NCBI GenBank assembly: GCA_037074705.1
Contig: CM073590.1
Location: 114,596,100 to 114,660,099, forward strand
Reading direction: 5' to 3'
Length of the DNA: 64,000 nucleotides
Source of the DNA: Zhengitettix transpicula
Taxonomy: Eukaryota > Arthropoda > Insecta > Orthoptera > Tetrigidae
The notes beneath the pieces are model-generated. The model ran no database searches. It was not told the origin of the DNA and saw nothing but the letters and a program-made list of their open reading frames with translations. Of the stretch, positions 8,600 to 20,584 are shown one piece after another. Made by a program: the position numbers and the translations under genes. Every line of letters starts with the position of its first letter. The first letter of the stretch is position 1.

Positions 8600-9860
8600 A
8601 AACTTCAGTCAACTTACTAATATTCCAGTTAATGAAATTTTATCCATTTTAAATCTAATCCTCAACTCACTTATTTTAAGTTTAATCAGATTCACTATCA
8701 TCAAATCAAATGGTTCTCTCTAGCCCTTTAATTTAATTGCTGAGATTGTCAGGAGGGATTTAGAGATTTATATTCTCCCCCCCCCCCGCACTTCCTGTGC
8801 TACATCAGATGCCAGTTTTCGTATTGTTAAGTCCTCTAAAATCAACCATATAGTCAATAATTTAGGTAATTATCATCCCAATTTACAATTTACCCATAAA
8901 CATGAATTAAACCGCTCGCTTAATTAACTATATGTTACTGTATCCATTCACAATACTTCCAATCTCCGCAATTTATTCAGAAAACCTTCATTCTCAGGAC
9001 GTGTTCTCAATTTCATAACCAAAAGACAGCTATGGTATACAATCTTGTAGACAGACCTATATTACTTTCTAAGTCCAATTTCATCAACAACAACAAAATA
9101 TTGTTCGTAACTTCTTAATTTCTAAACAGTGCCCTTTAAATTTTATTAATAAACACATAAAGATCAGATACCCTACTAGTACTCGTCCTCAATCTCCTCA
9201 TTCCAAATTTTTATCGTACTCCCTTGTTACGAATATGTACGTCATAAGCTCGTCAAAATTTTTTAAAGAATATCAAATATTCATCATTTACAGATCACTA
9301 ATACTCTTTCCTTCTTTAATTAAAAACATAAGAACCCACTTGAGACCTACAGCAAACATTGTGTAGTTTACAAAATCTCTTGCTCTAATTCCTGCTACAT
9401 AGGGCAAACAAAGCGTTCTCTCGAAACCCGTATCAAGGAACGTATGCTTCATATCAATTTTCCCAAAGATAACAAATCTGTAGTGTACAAACATATCATC
9501 AATTAGAAAAATACATTTGATTGGAAAAATTCTAATAATTTATATGTTGACACCAGGCTCTAAGCTTCATATTAAAATCACCATCACAGCAAAGAACGTA
9601 CAAACTGATACTATGAAACTCAACAATAGCTATTATCCCTTACTGTTAGGCTAACGCTTCTGCTTTCCCTTGTCTTTTCGTTTCACTTCGCTTTGGAGTT
9701 CGTCAACTGTATTGTGCGGTTGTGTCCCTCCTCGCTCTTGTGTTCTTTATCACGTGAAGAAAGGAAAAACGTTTCAAAAATCTTTGTGTGGTATTTATAT
9801 CATCACTTCATTTTTTATGTCATTTGGCTATTAGATCCTATTATTAAATTTTATATAATT
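8600..9860 (+). pseudogene. Penelope-like element: RT remnant, GIY-YIG endonuclease and 3' tail
   Basis: Plus-strand translation, interrupted by many stops, gives the PLE-type segment 'NYHPNLQFTHKHELNRSLN' (~8870-8930) and 'FRKPSFSGRVLNF' (~8980-9020), which correspond to the C-terminal part of Penelope reverse transcriptase. From 9363 it gives 'VVYKISC' and 'CYIGQTKRSLETRIKE', the GIY-YIG nuclease signature with the Arg/Glu spacing of PLE endonucleases. After the ORF, 9650-9850 forms the 3' tail, which contains 'aaaacgttt...tgtgtggtatttatat' and recurs at 30500-30760. It is a 5'-truncated, inactive copy. The order RT then GIY-YIG is diagnostic of PLEs. Confidence 0.78.
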
Positions 9861-11708
9861 TCATGTATACATTTTATAAATCAATTAAATTGTTCAATAC
9901 AGTCGTGTAAAGATATACAATCAGAAGTATTGATCTTTTATATATACTTTGAAGCTTGAAGCAACATTTGGCTGAAAAAAAAAACATTATTATGACAGGA
10001 TGCAAAATATTAAGTTGGAATTTGTAAGACAAAAAAAATCGGACCTTAATATTCATTTGACACAAAATATGCAGCAAGAGCAGTTGTCCTCCAAACTCGT
10101 AAGTTACTATTCATTAATTTAAGTTAATTGCTTCTGGAGAATGACTAGCTGTTCCTGGTCGGCGGAAAATAGCTAGATCATTTATTCATTAGAAACTCCC
10201 CGCAAATGAAACTGCTTCGTCCAAGTCTCTAATTTTGGGGATTTACAGATGGCCGAGGTTCTTAATACCAACAGGAATATTCTATGAATCCAGAAGCTTC
10301 ATCATCTGTAGAATTAATCAAAATCTTTAGCGTAAGAGCATCAGTAGATTCGGATTACGTTGCTTTGCATATTTGGTGTCATCGAATTGTCTACACAATG
10401 CCACATGGAGGAAATATGTAAGGCATATACAATGAATACTAATTTAATAAATCACGTTGAAAACCTTAAAAAATGAGAATTATGAAAGATAATTAAAATT
10501 AAGACAGAATTTTCATAAGTAGTGCTAATGAGACGATAAAAATATTTTTAGAAGTAAAACGAGAATGGACTTTGAAATTAATGTCTGTAAAAATGTGAAT
10601 TATTTTCACAGCTATCTCAGAACAGGTTGTATACTATACAGTAATGTTTTTAATTAACAGTTTGGTTTTTATAACGTCTTAGGAAAAGCAGCAATTTTTA
10701 TATTTAAGGTGACGTGGAACGTTATTAAAAATAGTTTGGAGGATGTTTCCACTCAAAATGAAAATTTCTAAGATAACTGCATCGGATGGTCAAGAATCCA
10801 AATATAGTGCAATATAATTTGTGCTTAAAGTATTTAAAAACTTATAAGACTTTAAATTAGTAATGTCGTGAAACAAATATATATTATCTGCATGACCAAT
10901 CAAACCATACCGCTTGGGAAATCATTTTTAATAAACAGGAGAGACAAAGTGAATTTGCATAAGTCTTCTGATCTGAGCAGGGATAAAATGTGATACTTCA
11001 GGATCTCAATTTAGGTCCACTCTTATTTATCAGCATGCTGATGATTTTAAAAATAATATTGAATCTGATTATGCTAACTGGTAATTCACTGCTGAAAATG
11101 TGTATGAGATACTATTCACATATGTTACTAACTAATCTAGCCGTGTACGTCATAAAGTAATGAAATAAATTCGGAATGTTCATAACGGTTCAGGGCTGGC
11201 AATTAAAATATTTATCTAAATACAATTTATGGTTTGGCTCCATCTTTTTTAAGGCGTTACTTATACCTCAATATTGTAGTATCACGTTTGTCCGACGGCA
11301 GTATTAATGTTATTTTTGGCTTTTAGCCTATAAATAATATTATGGTACTGTTATCTTTTGGTCTACTATTGGCATCCATGATTAGGTTTATCTACTAACA
11401 AAACTAAAGTGTGAAAACTGAATATGAAATTATTAAAATTTTGTAAAACATTACTGTTTGTGATTATCTTCTTTTTGCGGCTGTTGAAAAGGATGAATTT
11501 ATTTAAAATTGACACGAAGCACGAGAATGAATAAATTCATTTGCATGATGCCCAAGTATTTCGTATTGTAGTGGTAGGTTTTTTTTATGATAATTAAGAG
11601 GATATTTTACAGAATTTATTAATTATTTAACTGAACATGGACAGTTATATTACAAAATACAGTGTTCAGTTAGCCTGGCAAAACAATCTGATCCCTTAAT
11701 CTCAAGTC
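9861..11708. other. Unassigned AT-rich DNA
   Basis: About 1.8 kb with no recognisable coding sequence, repeat family or RNA gene on either strand. The short open frames are no longer than expected by chance. Confidence 0.5.
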
Positions 11709-12030
11709 AACGGTAATTCCTCCAGGCGCGTCAAGGATTGAGATACTTGGCAGTTACCTCGCGTTGACCTCGGCCGTGATCATGTGGCACCCTCGATCTC
11801 TCCGAGTTCTCTGGAAACTGAAAGTTTGGAGCTGGCGACGGTTTGTCCCTCAGTCATATACTTTTCTTTTCAGCCCCCTCGCTGGATGTGTAAAATCGAT
11901 CGTCTCGATCATCTTTGGATCAATCTTTCCTGAACCAAGAAATGTCATTTGTTCAGGCAGTCACGTGTTAATTCGAATTTCTGGGATTTTCAGAGAGACG
12001 TTTCCCACGGTTCGACAGTCCAGGTAACTT
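11709..12030 (+). repeat. Dispersed repeat fragment shared with 59354-59600
   Basis: GC-richer block containing 'gcgtcaaggattgaga' (11728) and 'cagttacct', which recur in the same order at 59373. Similarity extends upstream ('acggtaattcctcc' versus 'acggattcctcc') and fades downstream. It has an open frame (11764-12027), but its product resembles nothing I know and the frame is not conserved at the second site. Family unidentified. Confidence 0.45.
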
Positions 12031-12711
12031 CCGAGGGTCAACATTCTACGTGTCAAATTCCAGACTGAAGGGATTATCTCCCCGCCTCGGCGATGCCTGT
12101 TCAAATTCCAACTTACCAAGCTTCAAACCCTTACTAAAATCTAATTATATAAAAATGAAATATATATATATATATATCACTAATAAAACTAACGCGCTGT
12201 AGTATTGCTAATTACTCGTTTTAAAGAAAATTTTTGAAGATGATTTAAACTTTCGTAACACTGACGTCACGTTGAATAATAGACGTGAATGGGGTTTGTA
12301 AGTATGCCTGATACAAATTCTCTAAATTTAATTTAATTAAGAATTATCTAAATTACAGTTAACAACCTTTGTTCATTAATCGTTTCATCACGGTTATCCA
12401 TAGTTATGAGAGTCTAAATAAACGTTTTAAGCGTAGTAATTCGCACAAGACGGGCATTCTCCAAAATAAGTTTATTACTCTATTAGATTCCGACTACAAT
12501 TACAAAAATTATCATAGGTTGTTTTACCGTACATACGGTTTTGCAAATTTAAATTATAAATCTTTAAATTAGTATAAAAAGTAATAATTTGGTAATACAT
12601 GTAAGGACGATCTTTACAATTGACGAAGGAATTATTTGATGAGTCTGTTTTCTGGTTTTATATTTACATAGATGTTCCTCTTCGTCTTTATACTTATATT
12701 TAATGACTTCT
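12031..12711. other. Unassigned AT-rich DNA with a short (AT) run
   Basis: AT-rich, including an (AT) microsatellite of about nine repeats near 12160-12177. No gene recognised. Confidence 0.5.
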
Positions 12712-13219
12712 ATTGTTAGCTCTCGCAGGAAGAACCTTTTAGGAGAGTGGGAGCTATCATTGCGGATGTCTTTTACTCTCTCTGCTTTTGAACTTTGGTT
12801 CCAACAAGCCGAAGCATCACAGTCTGTTTTTTGAGAAGTGTATGTTCCGGGCTGGCAGAACTTGGGCATACGATAAGAGTTGTCTCTTATTCCTGTTGGA
12901 ATAGTCGGCCAGCTGCCTCCGAAACCGGGCTCGGGGAAGGGAATACTGCGTCCCCACTGAAAACCTGTCTCTCTCCATCGGAATGACGTGGGACAAGTAC
13001 CAAATTCCAACCTACCGCATGCAGATTTTCTAGAGTTTTTCCTGCATCACTTTAAGGCAAATACCGGGTAGGACCATAAACCATAGGCCTGGGGCTCTAG
13101 TTAGCCCTTGGCTATCTTCCTCTACATTTCCGCATTCCGCATTTCAAATGCCTTCCTATGATATTAAAAGCGAGTTGCCACCACGTGGATTACCCTCATG
13201 TAACCTGTTAATTAAAAAA
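12712..13219 (+). repeat. SINE-like repeat, copy 2, type I, near full length
   Basis: Begins in the head ('gctctcgcaggaagaacc'), runs through the central blocks shared with 60584-61047, and ends 'cctgttaatt' plus seven A. It is diverged from the other copies, so probably older. No target duplication recognised. Confidence 0.85.
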
Positions 13220-14932
13220 ATCGTTTATTCTGAGCGCGCTCATATATAATTTACGTTCTTATATTTGCAAATCCATTTTTTCTCAAACGATAAAGACACA
13301 GTGAATGGAATATTTAATTCGAAGTATGAGTTTTATTTCAATGTAGGATTGCATAAACGCAAAGTGTAAACTATCTTGCTAATTATAAACAATATTTTTC
13401 TGCACATTCAATAGAATCTACACTATTTATTCGAATATATATGAAAATCATTGGAAAATGTAAAGTAAGTGAATCTTTCAGGCTTGTTTATGACTATTAA
13501 CATTTCTTCAGACGTTTAACATTGCACGTAATTTTCACATGAAAACTATTTTTCATTAAACTTACTCACTAGAATTGTAAACTATTGAAGGCTTTTATCG
13601 TTCATAGGGGGTTCTGTATGATGAAAGAATGAGTGTGAAGGAAATATATCTTATTAGTTCTAAGATTCCCAAGCAGCCTTATTTTTTTAAAAAAATAATG
13701 CTGCTGAATGCAAAGTCATAGCAGTGTAGTTAAATTTAAATATATCTGAACAAATAAAAAATGAACTTATAATTATAGTGTATTTTAAATCAGGTAAAAT
13801 TCCTAGATTTACTTAGTATAATTGAAATTAACGGGTGTGATACAATGACTAAAACCCACAGACCTCTTTGTTTACGAGGCAAATATCTCATTCGAACGTT
13901 TACATGAAATAATGATTCATTTGTAACAGTTACTGATTACTAACTGAAAGACTGGATAATCTCATTGTAGTGATTTATCAAACAATGCATCTGTCTCACT
14001 AATTGATAGTCTGTTTGTCTGTCCTACACTGGCTCGTAGACTGCATGACGTGGTATTTTAACATTCAAAATAATATTTTCAGGCGTCTTTCTTCCAAAGG
14101 CGAAAAGTTCTTCTGCGGGCAAAATTTAATGGCTTTTTTAATTAGGTGGCATTTAAGGAGTTTCTTCAACCGGGAAAATGGTCAACTTTGTAAAGTGAAT
14201 TTCCCGACAAAAATTAATCGCAATACAAACCGTAACTTTATTTTCCGCAATTTTAAACTTTAAAACCGGTGGCCGAATAAGTGTTAGTGACCTGCTGCGT
14301 GTATTGAGCGGGTGATAAATGAGAAGTGGTAAGCGATCTAGGCTGAGGTGCGATCCGTCTTTTCTGTGACAAATGGAAGGAATTATCATCTGAAGCTCTG
14401 GTACGTCGTTAGAGGCCGAGGGGTCTTTGCTGGAAATGGAGCATAAAGAAGGCACTGCCGGTTTTTACGCAGTGGTGACAAAATCTCGTCACGTTGTCTA
14501 AGTTTTACGGCTTAAAATTTTTACATCAATCTGCGCGTGGCTTGTAAACAACTTAGTCTTCTCGCACAAGATCAGACTATGATAATATTAGTTTATAAAG
14601 CACAAATTAACCGGGCGTTGTTTGCACATTTTTAAATCATATGTTTTATTATTCAATGTTACTCAAATATATGGCTAGACATTACAAATTAACATTCTAC
14701 TCGTACAATTATCGCGATCTACGTGAAGCTCCCATCAAAATGTAGTGCCATTTTATAGCAAGAAGGAAACAATTACATGACTTTTATGTCCTAACTTTAA
14801 TATGACACTGCGAAAGTTTGTTATGGGTATATATTATAAAACTATGCTGTTTATTTTTATAGCACAGTCACTCTTGGGGGGACTCGCAAGGCATTACTGC
14901 AATTCTCACTTGATAATGTTCAAATGAATACC
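13220..14932. other. Unassigned AT-rich DNA
   Basis: No gene or known repeat recognised. A short perfect-arm palindrome with T and A runs lies at about 13672-13705. Open frames at 14003-14263 and 14153-14455 (minus) overlap on opposite strands and show no motif. Confidence 0.5.
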
Positions 14933-14942
14933 GATGATAAGT

Positions 14943-15012
14943 TATGCTATAAGAGGGGAGTTGCCACTATGTGGATTACCCTATACATAGCCTGTCTACA
15001 CCCAAAAAAAAA
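14943..15012 (+). repeat. Severely 5'-truncated SINE copy, type II
   Basis: Only the last ~70 bp of the repeat: 'gctataagaggggagttgcc', then the type II ending 'accctatacatagcctgtct' and nine A. It is flanked by GATGATAAGT at 14933-14942 and 15013-15022, a clean 10-bp target duplication. Confidence 0.85.
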
Positions 15013-15023
15013 GATGATAAGTA

Positions 15024-15578
15024 ATATAGGTCTGTGAGGGCTATTCTCTCGTAGGCAGAACCTTGTAGGAGAGACAGGAAGGGGCTATCTTTGGGATACC
15101 TATAGGGATGCCTTCACATCCCTCTGGTTTTTTAACTAAGGTACCCTACATGCCGAGGTACCTTGGCCTATTTTGAGAGGTGTATGTTCCGAGTTCACAG
15201 ACCTTGGGCATACAGTAACAGTTGTTCTCTGTTCCCATTGGAACAGTCAGCCAGCTGCCTCCTAAACTGGTCGAGGCACGGAGAGGGGAATGCTGCGTCC
15301 CCAAAGAAAACTCATCTCCCGCTATCGGAAGGGCGTGGGACAAGTACCCAATGCCCGACCTACCTGATGCAGGTATTTTTAGGGTTTGTATTGCATTACT
15401 TTTAGGTGAATGCCGGGTAGGATCCTTAAACCATAGCCCGGGGGCCCTAGTAACCCTTGGCTACCTTCCTCTACCCTTCCGCATCCCCCCTTCCAAATCC
15501 CTTCCTATGCTATTAAAGAGGAGTTGCCACCATGTGAATTACCCTCATGTAGCCTGTTACCCTAAAAAAAATAAAAAA
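15024..15578 (+). repeat. SINE-like repeat, copy 3, type I, full length
   Basis: Starts with the full head 'gtgagggctattctctcg' (hairpin partner of 'ctcgtaggcag') and ends 'tgttaccct' with an A-rich tail at 15564-15578. The next copy is joined to it directly. The open frames on both strands inside it (15146-15343 minus, 15222-15608 plus) recur in other copies and are a property of the repeat, not host genes. Confidence 0.87.
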
Positions 15579-16038
15579 AGGGATGCCCTTTCCTGTCTCT
15601 GTATTTGAACTAAGGTTCCCACAAGCCGAAGCACCTCGACCTGTTCTGAGAGGTGTATGTTCCGGGTTCACAGACTTTGGGCATACGGTAAGAGTTGCTC
15701 GTTGTTCCCATTGGAACAGTCGGCCAACTGCCTCCTAAACTGGTCGAGGTACGGAGAATCGAATGCTGAATCCCCACAGCAAACCCTTCTCCCGCTTGCT
15801 ATTGGGCAAGTACCCAATGCCCGACCTACCTGATGAAGGTTTTCTAGGGTTTGTCCTGCATTACTTTTAGGCAAATGCCGGGTTGGATCCTTAAACTATA
15901 TCCCGGTGGCCCTAGTTTATCCTTGGCTGCCTTCCTCTACCCTTCCGCATCATTCCTTTCAAATCCCTTCCTATGATATTAAAGGGGAGTTGCCATCATG
16001 TGGATTACCCTCATGTAGCCTGTTACCCTAAAAAAAAA
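15579..16038 (+). repeat. SINE-like repeat, copy 4, head-to-tail with copy 3
   Basis: Begins at 'ggatgcc', directly after the tail of copy 3, and ends in nine A at 16030-16038. ATGATAAGTA at 16047-16056 matches 15014-15023, so copies 3 and 4 together appear bounded by one target duplication. Confidence 0.85.
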
Positions 16039-16056
16039 TTAAAACTATGATAAGTA

Positions 16057-18332
16057 GATTTATTGGTTCTTGTTAGTGTTGGAAATAAATTGAATACAGA
16101 GAGGTCAAATTATAATTTCATTTAAATATTTAATAACCTAACATAAATTGGATTTCTAATGGTTTTACCTAATCACAAATTATTAATACAAATTGTATTA
16201 CAAAAAATATGCGCAATTGAAATTATAATTCTACTTGAACAATGTTCTTTCGAATGCTGTATTCGGGTTCAAATTTTTCTTTGTCACGTCCTGAAACCAT
16301 TTGTCATACTGAAGGAAGTGAGTTTTTTGTGCATTTCTTTAAAATTTGATGGCAGGAACTCTTCCAGGCTTAAAGTAGCAAAGTTGCTGCTCTTCCTCTT
16401 CCTCAATTCAGTAACCATTCCTCATATCACTTAAACTTCCCTGTTACTTATTATTTCACTATTTAGCAATAACTGTAACACTTCGTTCACTAAATTCTAT
16501 TCTATTCCCACGTAATATTTTTCCTAACTTCTCTATATAACCATCTTCAGCTTGATCCCACGTATCCTTCAATGATAACTCAAACACATTCCCGACTTCC
16601 CTCCAATAACGGCTCCTTTATGGCCATTCTCACTCTTTCGCCACTTGCCTGTCCACCTCAATCATATCCGTCGATGATCTAATTTTCGACCTCCCTCTCG
16701 TGGTTATTGACCAGTATTGTCCAATGTCCCCTTGAGAAATCTGATATCCTTGGGGGCCATGTGCTAGCCGAAATAAAATCTGTTGTTTACGTGCTTAGTA
16801 AAAAGAGTTTACGAACAAACATCACATTTTTAACCCCTTCAAGGGTTAAATCTGCTTTAGAGAAATTCACAACATGCAGAAAATAGAATCCATAACATCA
16901 ATAGTAATCATCATGTGTTTTTTTTTCAATTTATAACATCGATATCAAGATGCGAATATAGATCGCAATAGTAAAAAGCCGTGAAGTTGGTTTTTCTTCT
17001 CAAACTTTTTATTATAAAAATAAAAATTGCAAAATAATGAGCATTTATTTGAATGATAATTATTATAATGGATGTTATCTGGAACGCTCAGGTGAGCATA
17101 ATAAATATATTATTGATTAGACTTCAGCTGCATAAAAATCTTCAATTATTATTTTTAACGTCGGTTAACTCTTGCCGCAAAGAAATGTTCCTTCCACAGG
17201 AAAACTGCATTGTAGGTTATCGACTTAACACTCTACAGATAGTAATATTAAATTACGCTTTAAGAATAATTGTATAGGATCGTAATTTCACCTTCGCTTT
17301 ATATAAAGGATTTTTTAAACGTTTATGTCATAATTTTCTCCGATTCAAGCATATCCCCTTTATTATTATACTTAAACTGCGCCGTCCTTAAATATCCTGA
17401 TGGAACGAAATACCCATTCATAGTTATTCTCTTCTACACAAGTATCTTAAGAGAAATGAAGTTTTATTCAGACTAGACCTATTTTCATGAAAAACAGTAT
17501 TTGACTGAATTTATTCCAGTATACGTGTTATTTAAAAGGGCAAATGCGAGATAAAAATATTTATTGTCGGTACTGATAACTAAGTAAGTGTCTTCAAATT
17601 ATTTCTAATTATGACAGGGTCATCTGCGTACTCAATTTCAACACTTGTAAGCAGTACAACAATATTCCATTTACAGCTTATCAAATAACTCAAAAGCAGA
17701 TTAAGTTGAAGAATTCTCATAGCAATGATAGAGAAAATTAAACAAAGGATAATGAATCAGGATTATATTATCAATTTATAATTACCAGCTTCAATATTTT
17801 TAAATTGGTTTTCATACTTCACATAAAATGACTTGCAATAGTATTTGTTGTCATTAATGCAATAAAATAATTTTTTGTATATTTTCCAGTCAATGGAGAA
17901 TTTTAGTAAGACGAGATTGATTATTAAACATTTTATTGCACAAAATATTTTGTTGAAAAGATTGACATGGAGTACGTAAGTTTTTTATTAATGAATCACA
18001 AAACAAAGTTATCTAGTAAATTAAATTACTTCATACGAACATAAATAAATGCATTACATCGTTCACAAAACCGTATCTGAATCAACAAAAACTGACTTGA
18101 AAGTTTCCCCAAGGATACACGTTTGTTAGCATGGTATATAATAGAACAACAAAAACACATCAATGCATTATATTATTGCAGCAGGAATTTTTATTTTTCG
18201 TGTGAGGTGATGATATAGAATCAGAAACCAAATATGAATCATACAAAATGTATTACAAACTAAATGTATGTTGGAGTCGTTTAATGTGAATGTTGAAGAG
18301 GATGTGTTATTGAATCTCCATTTTATATAATG

Positions 18333-18336
<4 letters not shown>
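16057..18336. other. Unassigned AT-rich DNA
   Basis: About 2.3 kb without recognised genes or repeats. A slightly GC-richer stretch at 16560-16760 shows no motif. The open frames at 16159, 17053 and 17270 are AT-driven and without recognisable domains. Confidence 0.5.

Positions 18337-18367
<31 letters not shown>
18337..18367. repeat. (TA)n microsatellite, left target of solo LTR A
   Basis: Uninterrupted alternating TA of about 30 bp, ending directly at TGTAAT of LTR A. Confidence 0.95.
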
Positions 18368-18370
<3 letters not shown>

Positions 18371-19389
18371 AATACCAATTAAACAGGCCAATAATTGTTT
18401 TAATATAAATTGTTAGCGGTACGAATGCGTAAAGGCGACAATGAAGGTGGTTTTTTCCCCTTTGTTTAACAATAGAGACCGCGAGCTTAGAGAACTGAGT
18501 ATGCGCTTGGAGAACGACAGTCTGGAATCAGCGATGAAAGTTGAAGGAGTCTAAAATCTGCGTACGAGAGATAAAACAGTTAAAAGTCGACGGGGAGATA
18601 TAATACAGTTCAGTTCACCTAGAGCAACAAACAGTAAAGTCTGCAGAAATAAAGTACGAATGGCGAGATCCTGTATTTTTACATGAAAGCAAGCAAATAT
18701 TTTTACAGAGAGATTTACATAATAATTTGCACATGGTGAACCAAATGGTTGCTTCAAGCTGATTGAACAATTTTCGCATAGAGAAGACCGGCATACACTA
18801 GCCGACCAAAGGGGGCGGCTCATCTGAGGTTCCAGATAGCAGAGGACGAGTATTTCAATCGTATGTACTAAAAATTTCAATGAAGTGTAGAGTCTGTGTA
18901 AAAATGGCTTTTTAGTGTGGTAGTTTTCAAGATACATGAGAGAGATCTGCTACCAGACAGACATTTCGTGAGTTACAAAACTTTTATGCAAATTTTTAAA
19001 CGATAATTAAAGAGGTATAGTCAGATTTCGTTTAGTTTTCGTTTCATTTAGTTTTCTTCTGTTTCACTTATCTTCATATTGTTTTAGGTTAACTTTTTAT
19101 ATTTGAATTGTTAATTGTCAGTTCATACATTCCTTTTGTTCTAATTATCAAACCCAGCAGTGACCCTGAGATATAGAGATCCGACGTATTTGATTGTAAT
19201 GATATAAGAATTGTATTTTCATAAATGCCACGAATTAATAAATAAAAAATTAAAGTATTTGTTGTTAACTCGATTAAATTCGGCGTGCAAAATAGATCTT
19301 ATACAATGTAAATTTATCAACAATAAACTTTTAAATATAAATAAATTTTCGTTAATTGATTCATTAATTAACCCTAATTGAGATTTTAT

Positions 19390-19393
<4 letters not shown>
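18368..19393 (+). mobile_element. Solo-LTR-like element, copy A
   Basis: Starts TGTAATACC and ends in TTATTAC followed by T, close to the family terminus TTATTACA, with ATAT on both sides. It shares with copies B, C and D the ordered blocks 'gcgacaatg', a splice-donor-like GTGAGT (18968), 'agtcagatttcgtt', 'aaacccag..gaccctgag' and an A/T-rich end. There is no internal coding region and no long inverted ends, so a solitary LTR formed by recombination is the best reading. The family name is unknown to me. Confidence 0.65.

Positions 19394-19432
<39 letters not shown>
19394..19432. repeat. (AT)n microsatellite, right side of solo LTR A
   Basis: Continues the alternating AT tract interrupted by the element, which suggests insertion inside a microsatellite. 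Confidence 0.9.
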
Positions 19433-19433
<1 letters not shown>

Positions 19434-20584
19434 GTAACGAGAGAAAATATGTTGTTAATTCGAGAACTTCGTTTCGATTATGAATAGTTTTTAAACCCTA
19501 TACAACTAAAAGACGAGTCTCAAAAATAATGTAATACGTGTTAAAAAATAGTTAAAATAGAAATTTCGGAGATATCTTTATTTCAATTAATAAGGTTAAG
19601 TGATCAGAAACCCGGTAAAGGTTAACCAAGTCTTTGAAGAGTAATTGTAAAATAAAATGGCCATGCTGTGAAAATAGACATGCTAGTCATTAATTTAACG
19701 TGTCTTGGTGGTAAACAGTTCCCATGTGGAGCAACGAGGAGGGACTGCAAAGGGATCGAATATGCTGATGCGATTATCGTACCGTCTCTGAATGTACACA
19801 TGCTTGTAATCGTGTTGGGGCGATGAACAGCTTGTGTGTTTAGTGACATTCACGAACCCGGAGGAAGAACGCTGTCGAATCAACACCCTTCCGCCTCAGG
19901 GCGTTCCGAACGGCGTTTGCGGATGCTCTCCTCCAAATAATTTATCCTCCAAACAACTTCTTCAGAAAGCATTGCACAGTATTCTCCACACGCTTACGGA
20001 AATATAAAAGGGATTACTAGAATATCATTCGGCAATCTGGCCGTCCTCATTCAATCACCACTATTTTGTAAACCAAATTACGCCAAATCGGTGTTGTTCA
20101 GGTTTCCATCCTTTCACTAGAGAATACTCAACCATATTTTCTCAAGATACCCCTAAACAAAGGTCAATGATATTGTTAAAAATATATCTCAGGTTAATTA
20201 TTCTGTTCGGCCTTTCACTATTGAAAACTTCCATACTAAAATCGTACGGTAGTGTATATAATTACTGACACAAAAAAGTACCCACGGATGACCTAGAAAG
20301 AAAAAGAGTATCCGAAGATTTAACCTTTCCCCACACTGATGAACTTAAAGTAAAGATAGTATTTGCAACACAACATTTGTTCGAATGGTTAAGAATACGG
20401 AAACTCTAAGAACTGTGTCAAGAAAATAAAATAATCACACTTATGAAATGCGCAACAGAGTTTTATTTGACATTGAAATATTTTTAATTTATTTTTTATT
20501 ATTATTAGCTCTATTCTGATTATATTATTGTCATATTTACAGTCCCCTTTAATTGAGCAATACTACTGAAATATGATCAACGAT
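19433..20584. other. Unassigned DNA
   Basis: AT-rich except for a GC-richer patch at 19640-19930 with two overlapping minus-strand open frames. I recognise no protein motif there and no splice structure that would make a gene. Confidence 0.5.

Noticed and set aside
9288..9494. Minus-strand 68-codon frame
   Set aside because: Complement of the GIY-YIG coding stretch of the Penelope-like element.
12564..13010. 148-codon minus-strand open frame
   Set aside because: Its first half is antisense SINE and its second half AT-rich flank. No motif.
18337..18367. Short regular repeats as a CRISPR-like array (also 25625-25660, 2589-2945)
   Set aside because: The first two are simple TA microsatellites. 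The third is a coding tandem repeat without spacers. The genome is eukaryotic.
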